NCBI GenBank assembly: GCA_048013815.1
Contig: CM106585.1
Location: 18,104,001 to 18,168,000 of the forward strand
Source: Setoptus koraiensis
Taxonomy: Eukaryota > Arthropoda
Length of the DNA stretch: 64,000 nt
Direction: 5' to 3'
The notes under the pieces were generated by a model. That model made no database searches and had not been told where the DNA came from. It was given only the letters and a program-made list of their open reading frames with translations. How positions within the stretch are numbered: the stretch's first letter is position 1; each line of letters begins with the position of its first letter. Below, in pieces: positions 1-12,052 of the stretch. The translations under genes and the position numbers were made by a program.

Positions 1-1
1 C

Positions 2-3000
2 CAATACCTGTCCCTGGCCCAGTTGAGGGAACTTATGGACCATAAGGGCCAGGAAGCAGTCAGATATATCAAAGAAAAATTTGGAACCCCTCAAAATTTA
101 TGCCTTCAATTAAATACCTCATCCAACGAAGGTCTATCAGGCAACGAAGATGACATTAATCAACGAAAACAGTTATATGGTGAAAACTCAATTCCACCCT
201 CTAAACCAAAAACATTTCTGCAATTAGTGTGGGAGGCATTACATGATGCTACATTGATTATATTAGAGATAGCTGCAATTATTAGTTTAGCTTTAGCATT
301 TTACTCAGCGCCAGCTGTAGACGAAGAAGATGGACCACATGGAGATGCGTCAGAACAAGAGGCCAGCTGGATAGAGGGTGCCGCCATTTTAGTTTCGGTA
401 TTGATTGTAGTTATCGTGACAGCCTTTAATGATTATACAAAAGAGAAACAATTTCGTGGATTACAAAATCGTATTGAAACAGAACATAAATTTGCTGTTA
501 TTAGAGGCGGTGAAGTTATACAAATTCCAGTCAGTGACCTAGTGGTCGGCGACATATGTCAAGTAAAATATGGTGATTTATTACCAGCTGATGGTGTTAT
601 TATTCAAAGTAATGACCTAAAAGTAGACGAGAGTTCGCTTACTGGCGAATCAGACCATCTTAGAAAAGGCGAAGATAGTGATCCAATATTGTTTAGTGGT
701 ACACATGTCATGGAGGGAAGCGGTCGAATGGTTGTGACAGCCGTTGGTATTAACTCTCAAGCTGGTATTATATTTGCCCTATTGGGAGCTGCTCAAACAA
801 AAGATGATGAAGATAAGAAGGCGGCTAGAAAACAAGCGAAAAAGTCGCGAAAAGCCAGGACTAAGTCGCAACCGGACATCGAAATGCAAACTAGCATGAA
901 GACTAGCCAATCTGGCCAGGCAGGTGTTGCCGGTCAAACAGTGTCAGCAATAACAGAAAATTCTCCTATGATGGCAAATGCTATCTCTACTACTACTACT
1001 ACTACTGCCAAACCGCACGATGCAACTAGTCAACAACTACAAGATGCAACTACTCAGCCTGGTGATCAACAAAGAAAATCTACCCAAGATGAGGAGCCTA
1101 ATCGTCATAAAGACAAATCGGTTCTACAAGCAAAACTAACTAAACTAGCCATTCACATCGGTTATGCCGGATCAGGTATAGCTGTTATGACCGTCTTGAT
1201 ATTAATTATTCGTTTTATTATTACAAAATTTGTTGTTGAACGACAACAATGGCACATGCATCATATACAATATTTTGTTAAATTTATCATTATTGGTGTT
1301 ACTGTATTAGTTGTGGCAGTACCAGAGGGTCTACCATTGGCTGTAACGTTGGCATTGGCTTATTCTGTAAAGAAAATGATGAAAGACAACAATTTAGTTC
1401 GTCATTTAGATGCTTGCGAGACAATGGGTAATGCCACTGCAATATGTTCAGATAAAACTGGAACATTAACTACTAATCGTATGTCTGTAGTGCAATCGTA
1501 TGTTTGCGGAAAGCGTTTTCATCAACCAAAACCCGACAATCAATATCTGACGCCTAAAGTAGTAGATTTACTTGTAGATGCAATATCGTTAAATAGTGCA
1601 TACACAACACGAATTATGATGCCAGATACTCCAGGTGATTTGCCCAAGCAAGTGGGTAACAAAACTGAATGCTCATTATTAGGTTATGTATTAGATTTAG
1701 GACGTGATTATCAATCAGTAAGAAACTCATATCCCGAACAAAGGCTTTACAAGGTTTACACTTTTAATAGTGTTCGAAAATCAATGTCAACTGTTATCCA
1801 GTTACCTGACAATGCCGGTTTTCGGGTATTCACCAAGGGCGCCTCAGAGATAGTAATGAAAAAGTGCGTATTTATTTATGGCGAAAATGGAGAATTGAAA
1901 CGATTTTCTCAGCAAGAACAAGAACGTGTACAGCAACAAGTAATAGAACCAATGGCGTGCGATGGATTGCGTACAATTTGTATAGCATACAAAGATTATG
2001 TATGGAATCCTAAACAAATGAATGAAGTCAAAATGGATGCAGAACCAGATTGGGAAGACGAGTCAGCTATAGTTTCTCGCTTGACATGTTTGTGTATTGT
2101 AGGTATTGAAGATCCAGTAAGACCTGAAGTACCAGACGCTATTAAGAAATGTCAGCGAGCCGGCATCACTGTTCGAATGGTCACTGGTGACAATGTAAAT
2201 ACTGCTCGATCAATTGCAATCAAATGTGGCATAGTTACACCAGGCGAAGATTGGCTTATTTTAGAGGGTAAAGAGTTCAACAAGCGTATACGAGACGCAA
2301 ACGGAGAGGTACAACAACATTTGTTTGATAAAGTGTGGCCTCGTCTTCGTGTTTTAGCTCGTTCGTCTCCATCTGATAAATACATTCTAGTCAAGCATAT
2401 TATTGAGAGTAAATTGAATCCTAATCGTGAAGTGGTAGCCGTAACAGGAGACGGTACAAATGACGGTCCTGCATTGAAGAAAGCCGATGTTGGATTCGCC
2501 ATGGGCATTGCTGGTACAGACGTTGCAAAAGAGGCCTCAGATATTATACTAACAGACGACAATTTTTCAAGTATAGTCAAAGCTGTGATGTGGGGCAGAA
2601 ACGTCTATGATTCTATAGCGAAGTTTTTACAATTTCAACTCACTGTGAATGTTGTTGCAGTGATAGTTGCCTTCATAGGAGCTTGTGCCATCGAGGTAAG
2701 TGCATATTTTGTTACAGTTGTTAATATATATATATATCACTATATGTATATATCACTTTTCCTCTATGTTGCTTTCTACTAACTTTCGAACTACTTACAT
2801 GTTTATGTTTGTTTACTATGGAAATACAGGACAGTCCACTCAAGGCCGTTCAAATGCTTTGGGTCAACCTAATCATGGACACGTTAGCTTCTTTAGCCTT
2901 AGCTACCGAGATGCCGACACAAAGTCTATTGTTGAGAAAACCATATGGTCGCACCAAACCGCTCATTTCTCGGACCATGATGAAAAACATTGTTGGTCAT

Positions 3001-5259
3001 GCCATATATCAACTAGTCGTCATCTTTTCTTTGTTATTCTTTGGACACAGATTGTTTGACATTGACTCAGGTTTGAGCGTACCTCTTCACGCTCCACCAT
3101 CACAACATTTTACAATCATATTTAATACTTTTGTTATGATGACGCTATTCAACGAGATCAACTCTCGTAAGATCCATGGCGAGCGTAATATTTTTCAAGG
3201 TTTACTGACAAATCCCATATTTTATGGAATTATTATTGTTACAGCAGTTGCTCAAGTAAGTGCTTGTATATTACCATTATTCCATCTATACATCTGGAAT
3301 CCTGCCAGTTCCTCTAATATTATTTCTATCTTTTGTATACATCCTCCTAGGTTATTATAGTGCAATATGGCGGCGTCGCATTTTCCACCGCTGCCCTAAC
3401 ATTAGACCAATGGCTATGGTGCGTCTTTTTCGGTGTTGGTGTTCTTGTCTGGGGTCAGCTCATAACTACCATACCTACTAAGAAAATACCCAAGAAGTTC
3501 ACATGGGGCAGTGGACCACCCGACGAGATGTTAGATGTTGCTTCGTCTCTCGTCGAAGATGGCAGTAGTGGTTCATTAAGCCAGGATGTCAAGAGGAGCG
3601 GGCAGATTCTCTGGATCCGCGGTTTATCCAGACTACAAACTCAGGTATGTTTGATGCAATTGCACAATACCACCATAGCACAAGCACAACAACAAGCACA
3701 ACATTTGGCGCTTAAAAGGCAAAGTGTCAGTTCACCCACACAAACACATATCTCTTGATAGGGTCTTTTTATTAGATCCACCCTCAAATAGCCTTAAGAT
3801 GTATCCGATAATGCAACATCTAAATCTCATGAGTTTGAACGTAAGGAACGAAGCAAGCCCGTTCCAATTACGCGAGCTGGAACACGAGGATGTTGATTCA
3901 GCTTCACAGTTTTGTGATTTACTCTCTTCACACTTCTACCCTTGCTGCACCAACAAAGTCACCAAAATTCACTCATCAGAAAACCTAAGCCAGTCGTGAA
4001 TTACTTGTCGCACCCCATATCAGATGATCTACTGATCTTGTTGTCATTATTCCTGTCTAGTAAGCCGATACATCCACCAGGCACATCACTCAAACTCCCA
4101 CGCACCTGTATCTGTGCCCGATAGTTACTATCATGACTTTCAATATTATCACTATGATAGAATGTCACAGCTACTTTTTCACCACGATACATTGTGTACC
4201 ACCTGTCGTTGCCATCACCGTCACTATCTCTATGACCATCACCATCACCGTCTCTCGCTATAATAATTACGCAAATCTACAAAGTACACTTGTTAGGCAG
4301 TTCAAAATGACCACTATCTCACACGCAGACGAGCACACAAGCACCAATACTTTTTCACACTTCAATCTATCGTGCCTATGAATCATAAGATTTCGAGTAG
4401 ATTGTAAAATACACATGAATCGAAAATCCGATCTCAATTACTAAGGCATATATCATTTATGGTAAATAGTAAATCCAGAACGGATCAATCTGTAAGGAGT
4501 ATACCCCTTTTAGTATTGAATTTTAGAATTTTTAGTATTGAGTTCCTCAACACCTTATACTTTTACCTTTCTGAAACGTGCATGAATATCTGACTGACAC
4601 AAATGCTGGTAACGTCTTACTGAGACAGTTAATCTAACGATTTTTTTAACGCATGCGAAATCAACGTGATTTCCTCAATCGAGAATCAAGAAGTTGCAAT
4701 GATTAACTTACGTGGGATATATCTCTTTTAGTCGATATAATGATTAGAATCTATTTCGGCCTCAAGATATTGAATTCTTGTGATCAATGTAACTTGATTT
4801 ACATGAGCTTGCATCACTAATCCATTTACTATATCGACTCGATGTCTGAATCTACTTTATCATTTATACAATGGTTTCAGATACTGTTACATTAATTGCA
4901 CATTATAGCATGCTAATTACATAATGATTGTATTTTGGTGTTTTTTTTGAATGCAGTTTGATCACCTCACTGGCTAACAACTCTCCAATGATGTAACCTG
5001 ATAATAATATCTTTATTTCAACTCTCAACTAATCCATCACTTGGAAGAGTGATCAGCAACAGTGCGATTCTTTTGAATATACTTATATACTAAATCCATC
5101 CATTATATTTTCCACATTCTTCAGATACGAGTTATAAATGCGTTCAGGGATGGAATTGATGGACCTTTTGAAATCAAGTCTCAACTATCGAGGTCCCGCG
5201 AACTTTTGCGTCAAATCCAGGCTAACCGACCGCTCGCGTCTTCTCTAGACCTAATGTAA
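2..5259 (+). CDS. PMCA: Plasma membrane calcium-transporting ATPase (PMCA), 5'-truncated, multi-exon
   Basis: P2B-type ATPase that pumps Ca2+ out of the cell across the plasma membrane, ATP-driven and calmodulin-regulated. The window opens inside an exon; only a few tens of N-terminal residues are missing. Coding exons are 2-2695, 2830-3255, 3351-3644 and 5125-5259, all phase 0 with GT-AG introns, giving 1,182 residues. Counting from base 2: TGES actuator loop near residue 214, PEGLP of the Ca2+-binding helix near 440, the phosphorylated Asp484 in [13 protein letters not shown], and the hinge TGDGTNDGP at 815-823. Residues about 265-375 form a Thr/Gln/Lys-rich cytosolic insert, longer than in vertebrates, ending in the conserved [13 protein letters not shown]. 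The third exon ends in the first half of the calmodulin site ([15 protein letters not shown]); the last exon gives its second half ([10 protein letters not shown]). Start codon and promoter lie outside the window. Family assignment is certain; the final exon may itself use an internal donor (AT/GTAAGC at 5254-5260). Confidence 0.95.
3645..3758 (+). CDS. PMCA: Alternative read-through C-terminus of PMCA ('a'-like splice variant)
   Basis: If the donor at 3645 (GTATGT after CTCAG) is not used, translation continues in frame for 37 codons to a TGA at 3756-3758. The added tail contains [14 protein letters not shown], which resembles the ALRRQ-S-S-Q-rich insert of vertebrate 'a' variants. It begins exactly after LQTQ, where vertebrate splice site C lies. 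The result would be a pump with half of the calmodulin-binding helix replaced. Use of this end by the organism is inferred from position and similarity. Confidence 0.55.
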   Translation, partial: VCLMQLHNTTIAQAQQQAQHLALKRQSVSSPTQTHIS

Positions 5260-5767
5260 GCATTCAATACCTATTCATCTTATACCCCGTTACACAAATG
5301 TACCATTAGTTAATCCAGTTTATTAATTCCCAATTTCATCAAAATTGTCATTCATTTCCCAGCAATCAGCATTTAAACCGCAATTGAACAGCACTATCAA
5401 TAGTCATGGTCATTCTCACTCTATCATGACCACACATAACAATTTATTTGTCATCTGACAGTCCGATAGTTTGACAGTCATATTACTAAATGCAGCTTAC
5501 TACAATATAAAAAGCTGAAAGATTGTTACTGAGGAATCATCAGATGATTTTTTTATCAGTGTAAAATACATTTAAGCAAGCAAGGCCTCATTGAGACCGT
5601 TTCAATTAAAGAATAGCTCATCATTTGTCGACTTGAATCATAATCAAGTCACATATTTAGCGGAAGAACGGCGCTGGCCATTAAAGATCTGTTTTATCTA
5701 CGAAAAATTGAAATTAAGTACATTCTTACAAATGTATATGCTAAGATATAGTGAATATACATCGATA

Positions 5768-5773
5768 AATAAA
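5768..5773 (+). terminator. Poly(A) signal, PMCA
   Basis: AATAAA lies about 510 bases after the PMCA stop at 5257-5259, with AT-rich DNA around it. It is the first canonical signal on this strand after the stop. The 3' UTR (5260 to about 5790) shows no other gene. Confidence 0.45.
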
Positions 5774-5850
5774 TTAATGCAAACAAAACCGTTTCGAAAC
5801 TACATTCGGTTGGGATTCGTGTGAACTTGACTCCCGAAATCAAGTTCTAG

Positions 5851-5856
5851 TTTATT
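5851..5856 (-). terminator. Poly(A) signal, PDCD4
   Basis: TTTATT on the plus strand reads AATAAA on the minus strand, about 235 bases after the PDCD4 stop. It lies about 80 bases from the PMCA signal on the other strand, so the two convergent transcripts probably end almost against each other or overlap. Confidence 0.45.
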
Positions 5857-6088
5857 TGTTCAGTTTACGCGTATCGGCCATCATTATTCGGCACTTCTTG
5901 AATCTCTGCTCACTTAAAGAAGCTTCGTGTTTTGATACTCCAAGATGGCTATTACTGGGATCCTAAAGAACATTGGCATTCGTTGAATAATAGGAGAATC
6001 AATCGACACCTCTTGACACCGAGCGTTGTGTGGTCAGTTCCTCTAGTTCTGGTGGTTGTCTAGTGTTTTAAATCACTTATTGTGTAGG

Positions 6089-7749
6089 TCAGCTCTTGAT
6101 CATTCCACCATCGCCCTCACTGACAAAGCGCTTCCTTCCGCGAGAAGGCACCATATTGAGAACTTCACGAGGCAGAAACAGTTTATTTTGGAAGCACAGC
6201 TGCATAAAACGCTCCAAGATTGTATATGAATGAGGAACATCGATGTTGATATCAGGCATCTCGTTGAATAGTTTCAAAAAACCCTAAAAAGTCACAATCA
6301 AGATGGAGAATAATTTCATCAGAACAGTTGCCTTGAGTAGATGCATGTCAGAAAAGAATAGTTAAAGCAAATGACTTAATGACTTACGTTTTTGAGCTGA
6401 TCCACACTGATTAGATTGATGGTTGAGAAGTGCTTGATCAGCTTGACAATGGCAAGCGAGTGTTCATCCTTGCTGCTTTCGATGGCATACAAGATGGCCT
6501 CATAAACAAAGTGATGGTAGAAATGAGGTACCTCTAGCTCCTGCAAACATCTGGCTGCTTCGGTAGTATCTCCCGAGCTTAAGTATTCTTTAAGCAGTAG
6601 ACGCATCTGATTTATCAGCGACTTCACAGGACAAGTTCCACCTGAAATACCCCAGACGGTGTCTAAACGAGCCAATCCTGGTTTCATATTTAACAGAGCA
6701 TATGCATGATTGATCGCATCTCTATACAATACTTGACCTTGATCATCCTCATCGAATGATATCTCCGAGCGAGCGTCCATTTCTTCACCATTATCTTTAT
6801 TGTTGTTAGTATCATTGTTTCCGACATCAATCAGCATTGGCTCTTGAGAAATAGCAACACGTTCGCTTTTGTTGGTGGTCGATGTAGTTCTGCGTCTGAA
6901 CCTCTTTCTACGATCTTGAACAAATTTCGGCGGAATGCAATCATCGGCAATGGCCCGGGCAATGAAGCAGCCTAAAACATTGGCAGCATCTGGTGTGTCC
7001 AAATGTATATCAATCAGATTATCGAGTAGATGCTGAAAACCTCGCTCAATGTCTTCATCTGTTAGTAGACGTCCATATAATTCTGATATTAGACGTGACA
7101 CCATTTCTCTGTGTGAAGCTTTGCCTTCCATTGCTACTGTAACAGCTACAACGAGTTGCAAATGATAGTTGCTGCTTAAATTTACCTCCTCCAATAAATA
7201 ACAAACCTCACCAATGTCTCCATGATCAAAGTACTCTTTAATAACGGGTGCAATGTATTTCTCAGCTTCGTCATCATCCAACGGTGGTGTTATAGCCTCA
7301 AATTTACAATTAAGCTCACAATCAGAATCATAGTTTGGATCTGCTGGATCATTATCAACTCTGGGGTCGTGATGATTCAATTCGCTGCCTGCAGCACCCC
7401 AGGTATAGTGTCCTCCAGCGCCGCCTTTTTTGGTGAGACCGCGACCAAATTTTCCTCTTGGTCGGTGGCTGTTTTTCGTTAGACGACGCGACTCGTTGGT
7501 GAACTTGGTGAGAAGATCATTATGGTCTTGAAAAGATGAAGATGGCTGACCATGACGCGAGGCGACAAACATGTCATCATCGCTGTAATGATGATCTCCA
7601 CTGGTGTTTGGATTCTTTACTAGTTTGCCAGTGTTTTCCTGAATCTTAGAGGGTCGTTTGGCTTTGATAAACTTTGAAGAGCCTCCTGATAATCCATTGT
7701 TGCTGCTATTGCCGCTACTCGGACGTTGTTTTCCGTTTGGCGAAGGCAT
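6089..7749 (-). CDS. PDCD4: Programmed cell death 4 homologue (two MA3 domains), two coding exons
   Basis: PDCD4 binds eIF4A through two MA3 domains and blocks cap-dependent translation initiation; it acts in cytoplasm and nucleus. Exons on the minus strand are 7749-6388 and 6283-6089, split by a 104-base phase-0 intron (GTAAGT...TTTTTAG), giving 518 residues. Seen in order: Ser/Asn/Lys-rich N-terminus, the family signature GRGLTKKGGAGG at 103-113, PNYDSD at 138-143, MA3-1 about 162-278 (EGKASHREM, LDTPDAA), an acidic Asn-rich linker about 285-340, MA3-2 about 376-490 (LLLKEYLSSGD, LEVPHFYHH) and the C-terminal PSRGRKRFVSEGDGG. RKRFVS keeps an RxRxxS kinase site at Ser509, matching the Akt site of mammalian PDCD4. 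I see no DSGxxS beta-TrCP degron in the N-terminus. The ATG at 7749 sits in a fair context (TTCAATGC). Further 5' noncoding exons are possible but not visible. Confidence 0.96.
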
Positions 7750-10700
7750 TGAAGAGGCGATTTCACTATCAATAGTAGTAATAATGATAATAATAAATAT
7801 AGTTTATAGAGAATATTGTGCTTGTGGTGAGTCCGAATTGAAATCAAACGTACGTAAATATAAATAATTATTAATGACGATAATGGAAATAATATTAGCT
7901 GTAGTGCTGGTTGTTAGTGTTCTATTTATTTATAGTTGTTTAAGCATTTACGGTATTTGATTGTGCCACAGAATAAATACTTCAGCCTCGGAGTGTTATA
8001 TTTGTTGCAAAAGAAGAAAAAAACGTGTGGCAGTGCGGTGGTTGTTATTGCTTATTCCAATACAATTGTGGGGTGGGCTTGCTTTGTTTACGACTTCTTG
8101 TTCTACGATGTATGATAGTATGATTGTATATGTGCCTGAAATACACAGCATCTACGAAAACAACAACAACAACAGTGAAGACTAATTACCACAGTTGCCT
8201 GTTTTACACGTACATGTAATACATGAAATACAGTTTATGGCAAATAGTGGTATTGCTGGCCTGTGAGTTATTACCAATACACAGCAGCAGCAACAACAAC
8301 AACAACAACAGCAACAGCTCTGATCTTTGCTAGCTTAACAAATGTTTTTAGCCCTCTGTGTGTAGTGAATCGTGTACGTACAATATGTTTGTTTGCTTCG
8401 TCAATATAACAGCGTTGAGAGGGTGCAAGGGCAAGCAGTTGTGTGAGGTGATACTGGCAACTGCGATAAACAGCCCAGCCAGCGTTTGTGTTGGCTGACT
8501 GAAAAGTGTGTGCACCACTTGAGGTCCTGTCTTTCTCTCTATCCGTTTCATGTGATTCTAACGAGCCTCTTGAAGAAATACACACCTTGGAATAAACACA
8601 AGAGGCCCAGCTACGAAAGCACTCGGCGCAATGTCAGCCGAGAGAGCGCAACAACAAAGTTTCAACTTGACATTGTACCAAGATCAATCAGCTTGGTATT
8701 GATTGGGCCTGCAAGATTGTGTCATTCTGGCGACAGAAATTCACGAGAGCCCCGGACCAGCCACGAGAGACAGTTTGTGACTGTGATATATTCGTAGAGC
8801 TGTTTACACATAGCCGCTGGTTTATCGTCAAGAATATTCGGGAATTGCGAGAGTGTTGAAAGAAGGAAAACAATCCAGTCGCCAGGGGCCAGGCAAGAGG
8901 ATCTGCGTGTCTGTACAGTGAGTGTTGCTATGTGCGAAATTCTTTTGCAGATTTTGTTGTTTGGCCAATTGTCGTTTAATGCTGCCCTACCGTCCCCCTT
9001 ACGAAGCAAGTGTTATGCGCGCTCCAGATGGGGACACGAACACAAAACAGTTGCAATTTCACGCAACAACAACCAGGGGTCACCCTCAAACAAGTAAACA
9101 GTGAAAACGGCTCACAGCTGTAGCATGAAAAACCAGCAGCGCGTGCGCATTCCAGCAGCTGAAATAAGCGTGGCTGATTTGAATGTGTTTGGCCGACTGG
9201 TTGAATGTTTGCGCGCCAGATGTCGCCTCGACCAGCTCAAATTGCGTCACTCAGTTTCTTACAATTTACAATTCTTGCATAATTGTCGCCTCATCATATC
9301 AACATTCACCATATCCGGCGCGCGCCCGCCACTAGTTGGCCCCACATCGATCTGGGGCCTCACGGGCCGACGGTTATAAGTTGTGCCATCGCACATGACA
9401 TTGATCGAGGCGCAACTAGCAAGCTGGCAATGAACGAGCCAACCCAAGTCCTGATTGCTCAAAGTTGAACCGGATACCACCGGTCATTTGTCCATTTGCA
9501 CCATAACTGATGGTGCCGATGGAGATATGACAAATAGTGCTCCGAAGAGGCACATGCATTGTTGTCATGTGGCCAGTTGCTGGTCCAAAGAATGTGACAC
9601 ATTCTTGCGAAACCGCATTCGCTCGTCAATGATGCCCGACGAGCGCACGAAGGCGTCTACGCGTAGTGACGAATAACGCCGTCACACCATCGGCGCCAGG
9701 ATGGGTGCCCCAGCACGACGGACGCTACAACTGAGTTCGGGGCAATCAAACTACTGTTATGTTAGTGCTTTTTGTTGATTATTATCACAACTAGCTGTAA
9801 AAACCAGATGAGCTCTAGTCAGCACTCTAGCCATTGTGCCATGCTGTGTCGTTGGTGGCACGGAGACACAAAACAGTTCACTAATTTGCGCCATGAGGCT
9901 GCCATGTCGTTTGCTAGTCAATTTATCAAAATTATCGTCTTGTACATTGCTATCATGCCAAATGTTAAGCAATTTGGCAACAATTTGGCAAGCGTCGCAA
10001 CAGCGTTCGGCTGGCCTAGCGATAGTGTAACAACAATAGTGTGGATAGTGACAAAAAGATGGACAAAATTGTTAGTTGAAGTTGCGACAAGTGCAACAAA
10101 CAACTGATTGCAGTAAGTGACTGCTGTTTGTGTGACAGATCAGCTGTCATGATTCATGGCTTGCGAGAAATATGATGAATGCTATGTTAGTGTGATGTTC
10201 GCGAATGTGTCGATTAACAGTAAATTGATGGCGCAAGCACACACAATTGATGCCAGTGCCGATTAAGTTGCCCAAGTTATTTGTGATTACAATTTGCTTG
10301 TTGGGCCGATGTTGCGCAATCCTGGTCTTTACCCGTGACGCCAGGTAAAGTATCGGCAAGTTTGTCGGCCACAAACAATAGCTGAGGCACAACAATTGGC
10401 TGCTCTGTTTATCTCGTGGTTCTGTCTATCAGGCCACACACACAAAGACAGGATTCATGATTCATGTTCGGATAACCGGGGATGCCTTGCCGACCATCCT
10501 GTGCCCAAAGATGCTTGTCTCGTGAATATTTTCAGCTGTTTGCTGTACTATTCGCCCGCTTGCTCTCGTCTGCCTGTCAGGTGAGCTCAATCGGTGACAT
10601 CCGGTGAAATTGGGCGAAAGCATTGTAACTCTATGTCCTAAGTGTAGTAAGTGAAGAGCTTGACATGGCCCACAAGACTGCCCATGAGCCAAAAGGGATG

Positions 10701-11999
10701 CAGTGCGATGCAGTTTTAGCGGGGACACAAAGGGTCCAGATTTCAGCTCCGGCGTGTCCAATCGGCCAGGCGAAAGTTGCACCGTCAGAGAGCGGACACT
10801 TAACAAGCTGCGATATATGAGCAACCGCATGATGCAAACATACATCATATAAGGTTATAACGGTACCAGACGGCATGCATGAGCACAACGTGCACAATTT
10901 CACAACAATTGATACTGGTTGAGAGCCGTTATTTGCCAGTTAGTGTGCGTTTGTGTGTCCAATTAAGTAATTGGGCCGAAAGTGGGTCATTATACAATGT
11001 TGTTGATGATATATTTCCAATATATAAATAATACAAGCATGCCATATTTGGATCTTTAGTAGCTGCATGTTTGAGACAGCTTTAATTGAGTGAGCCGTTG
11101 CTCATCGTCATCACTGGCGTCATCTATATGACACCAACGCTTTGCGTGTAACATAACTATTCCAGGAAGCCATTCAATTTTCAATCTTAGCCGCATAGTC
11201 GCATATGAGATGACTTCCACTCATGACATGACAATAAAATTGTCTTGCGGGGCAGAATCCTCATTCTGCGGCCTTTTGCAAGCAAGCGCTCGCACTCGTA
11301 AATAAATATATTTATATATTCACTCATATATATTCTCTATATGAGTGTTCAGCAAAGAAATCTGTTGAGTTGCTGTGTCTGTGAGTTGTCGTGGGAGCTC
11401 AATTGTAAACAAACAAACATTATATTGTTACATAATCATCATCACTATTCCCGACTTGTACGTACTACACAACTACTGTGGTGGCAAGACAGTTTAGTCT
11501 CAAATGGTATCACTCTTTTTTGCTTTCGCTCTCTCCCTCTATTTTCCTCGTTGCAGCGCACTGACTGACTGACTGGTTGGCTAGCTGGCTGGCTTGCAGT
11601 CATTGTTGAGCTAAGCTAATAACCGGGCGCACTGTTAATGTTACATATGCCGCATGCTGAGGGATGCAGGCAAAGACACGAAGAGAACGAGACTGTTTTT
11701 TGTTTGTTGGCATACAGCCAACAACGAGCTGCTTATATGCGTTATACAACCATGTAATCACGAGAAAACAGTGCGTCTGGGTTCGGGCTGCACGCCAGAC
11801 TCAAGTGCCCAAAGCTTCCGACACTCAGTACCCTTAAAGTTGTGCCTGACAAGTAAGAGGCGAGCTACCTCCTCACAGGATGTACAGCTCGCCTCTCGCC
11901 GGCGGGGTAATTTGTTATGGGGTGAAAAGTTGGCCCTAAACCATTATTAGAGTTATCATGTCTGCTGACTTGCTCGCCTCGTATCACTAGTGGCGCTAG

Positions 12000-12052
12000 T
12001 GGTGGTGGTGGCGGCGGCGGTGGTGGTGGTGGTGGTGGTGGTGGTGGTGGCG
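12000..12052 (+). repeat. (GGT/GGC)n trinucleotide repeat
   Basis: About 50 bases of GGT with some GGC, reading polyproline in one minus-strand frame. Simple repeat. Confidence 0.9.

Noticed and set aside
2152-2580. 142-codon antisense frame in the PMCA gene
   Set aside because: Mirror frame of highly conserved P-type ATPase coding sequence.
3759-3999. Open frame after the PMCA read-through stop, with an acceptor-like TTGATAG at 3762
   Set aside because: The frame does not agree in phase with the exon ending at 3644; splicing there gives only nine codons before a stop.
5591-5824. 77-codon frame in the PMCA 3' flank
   Set aside because: Begins at a non-ATG codon, overlaps the poly(A) signal and shows no family.
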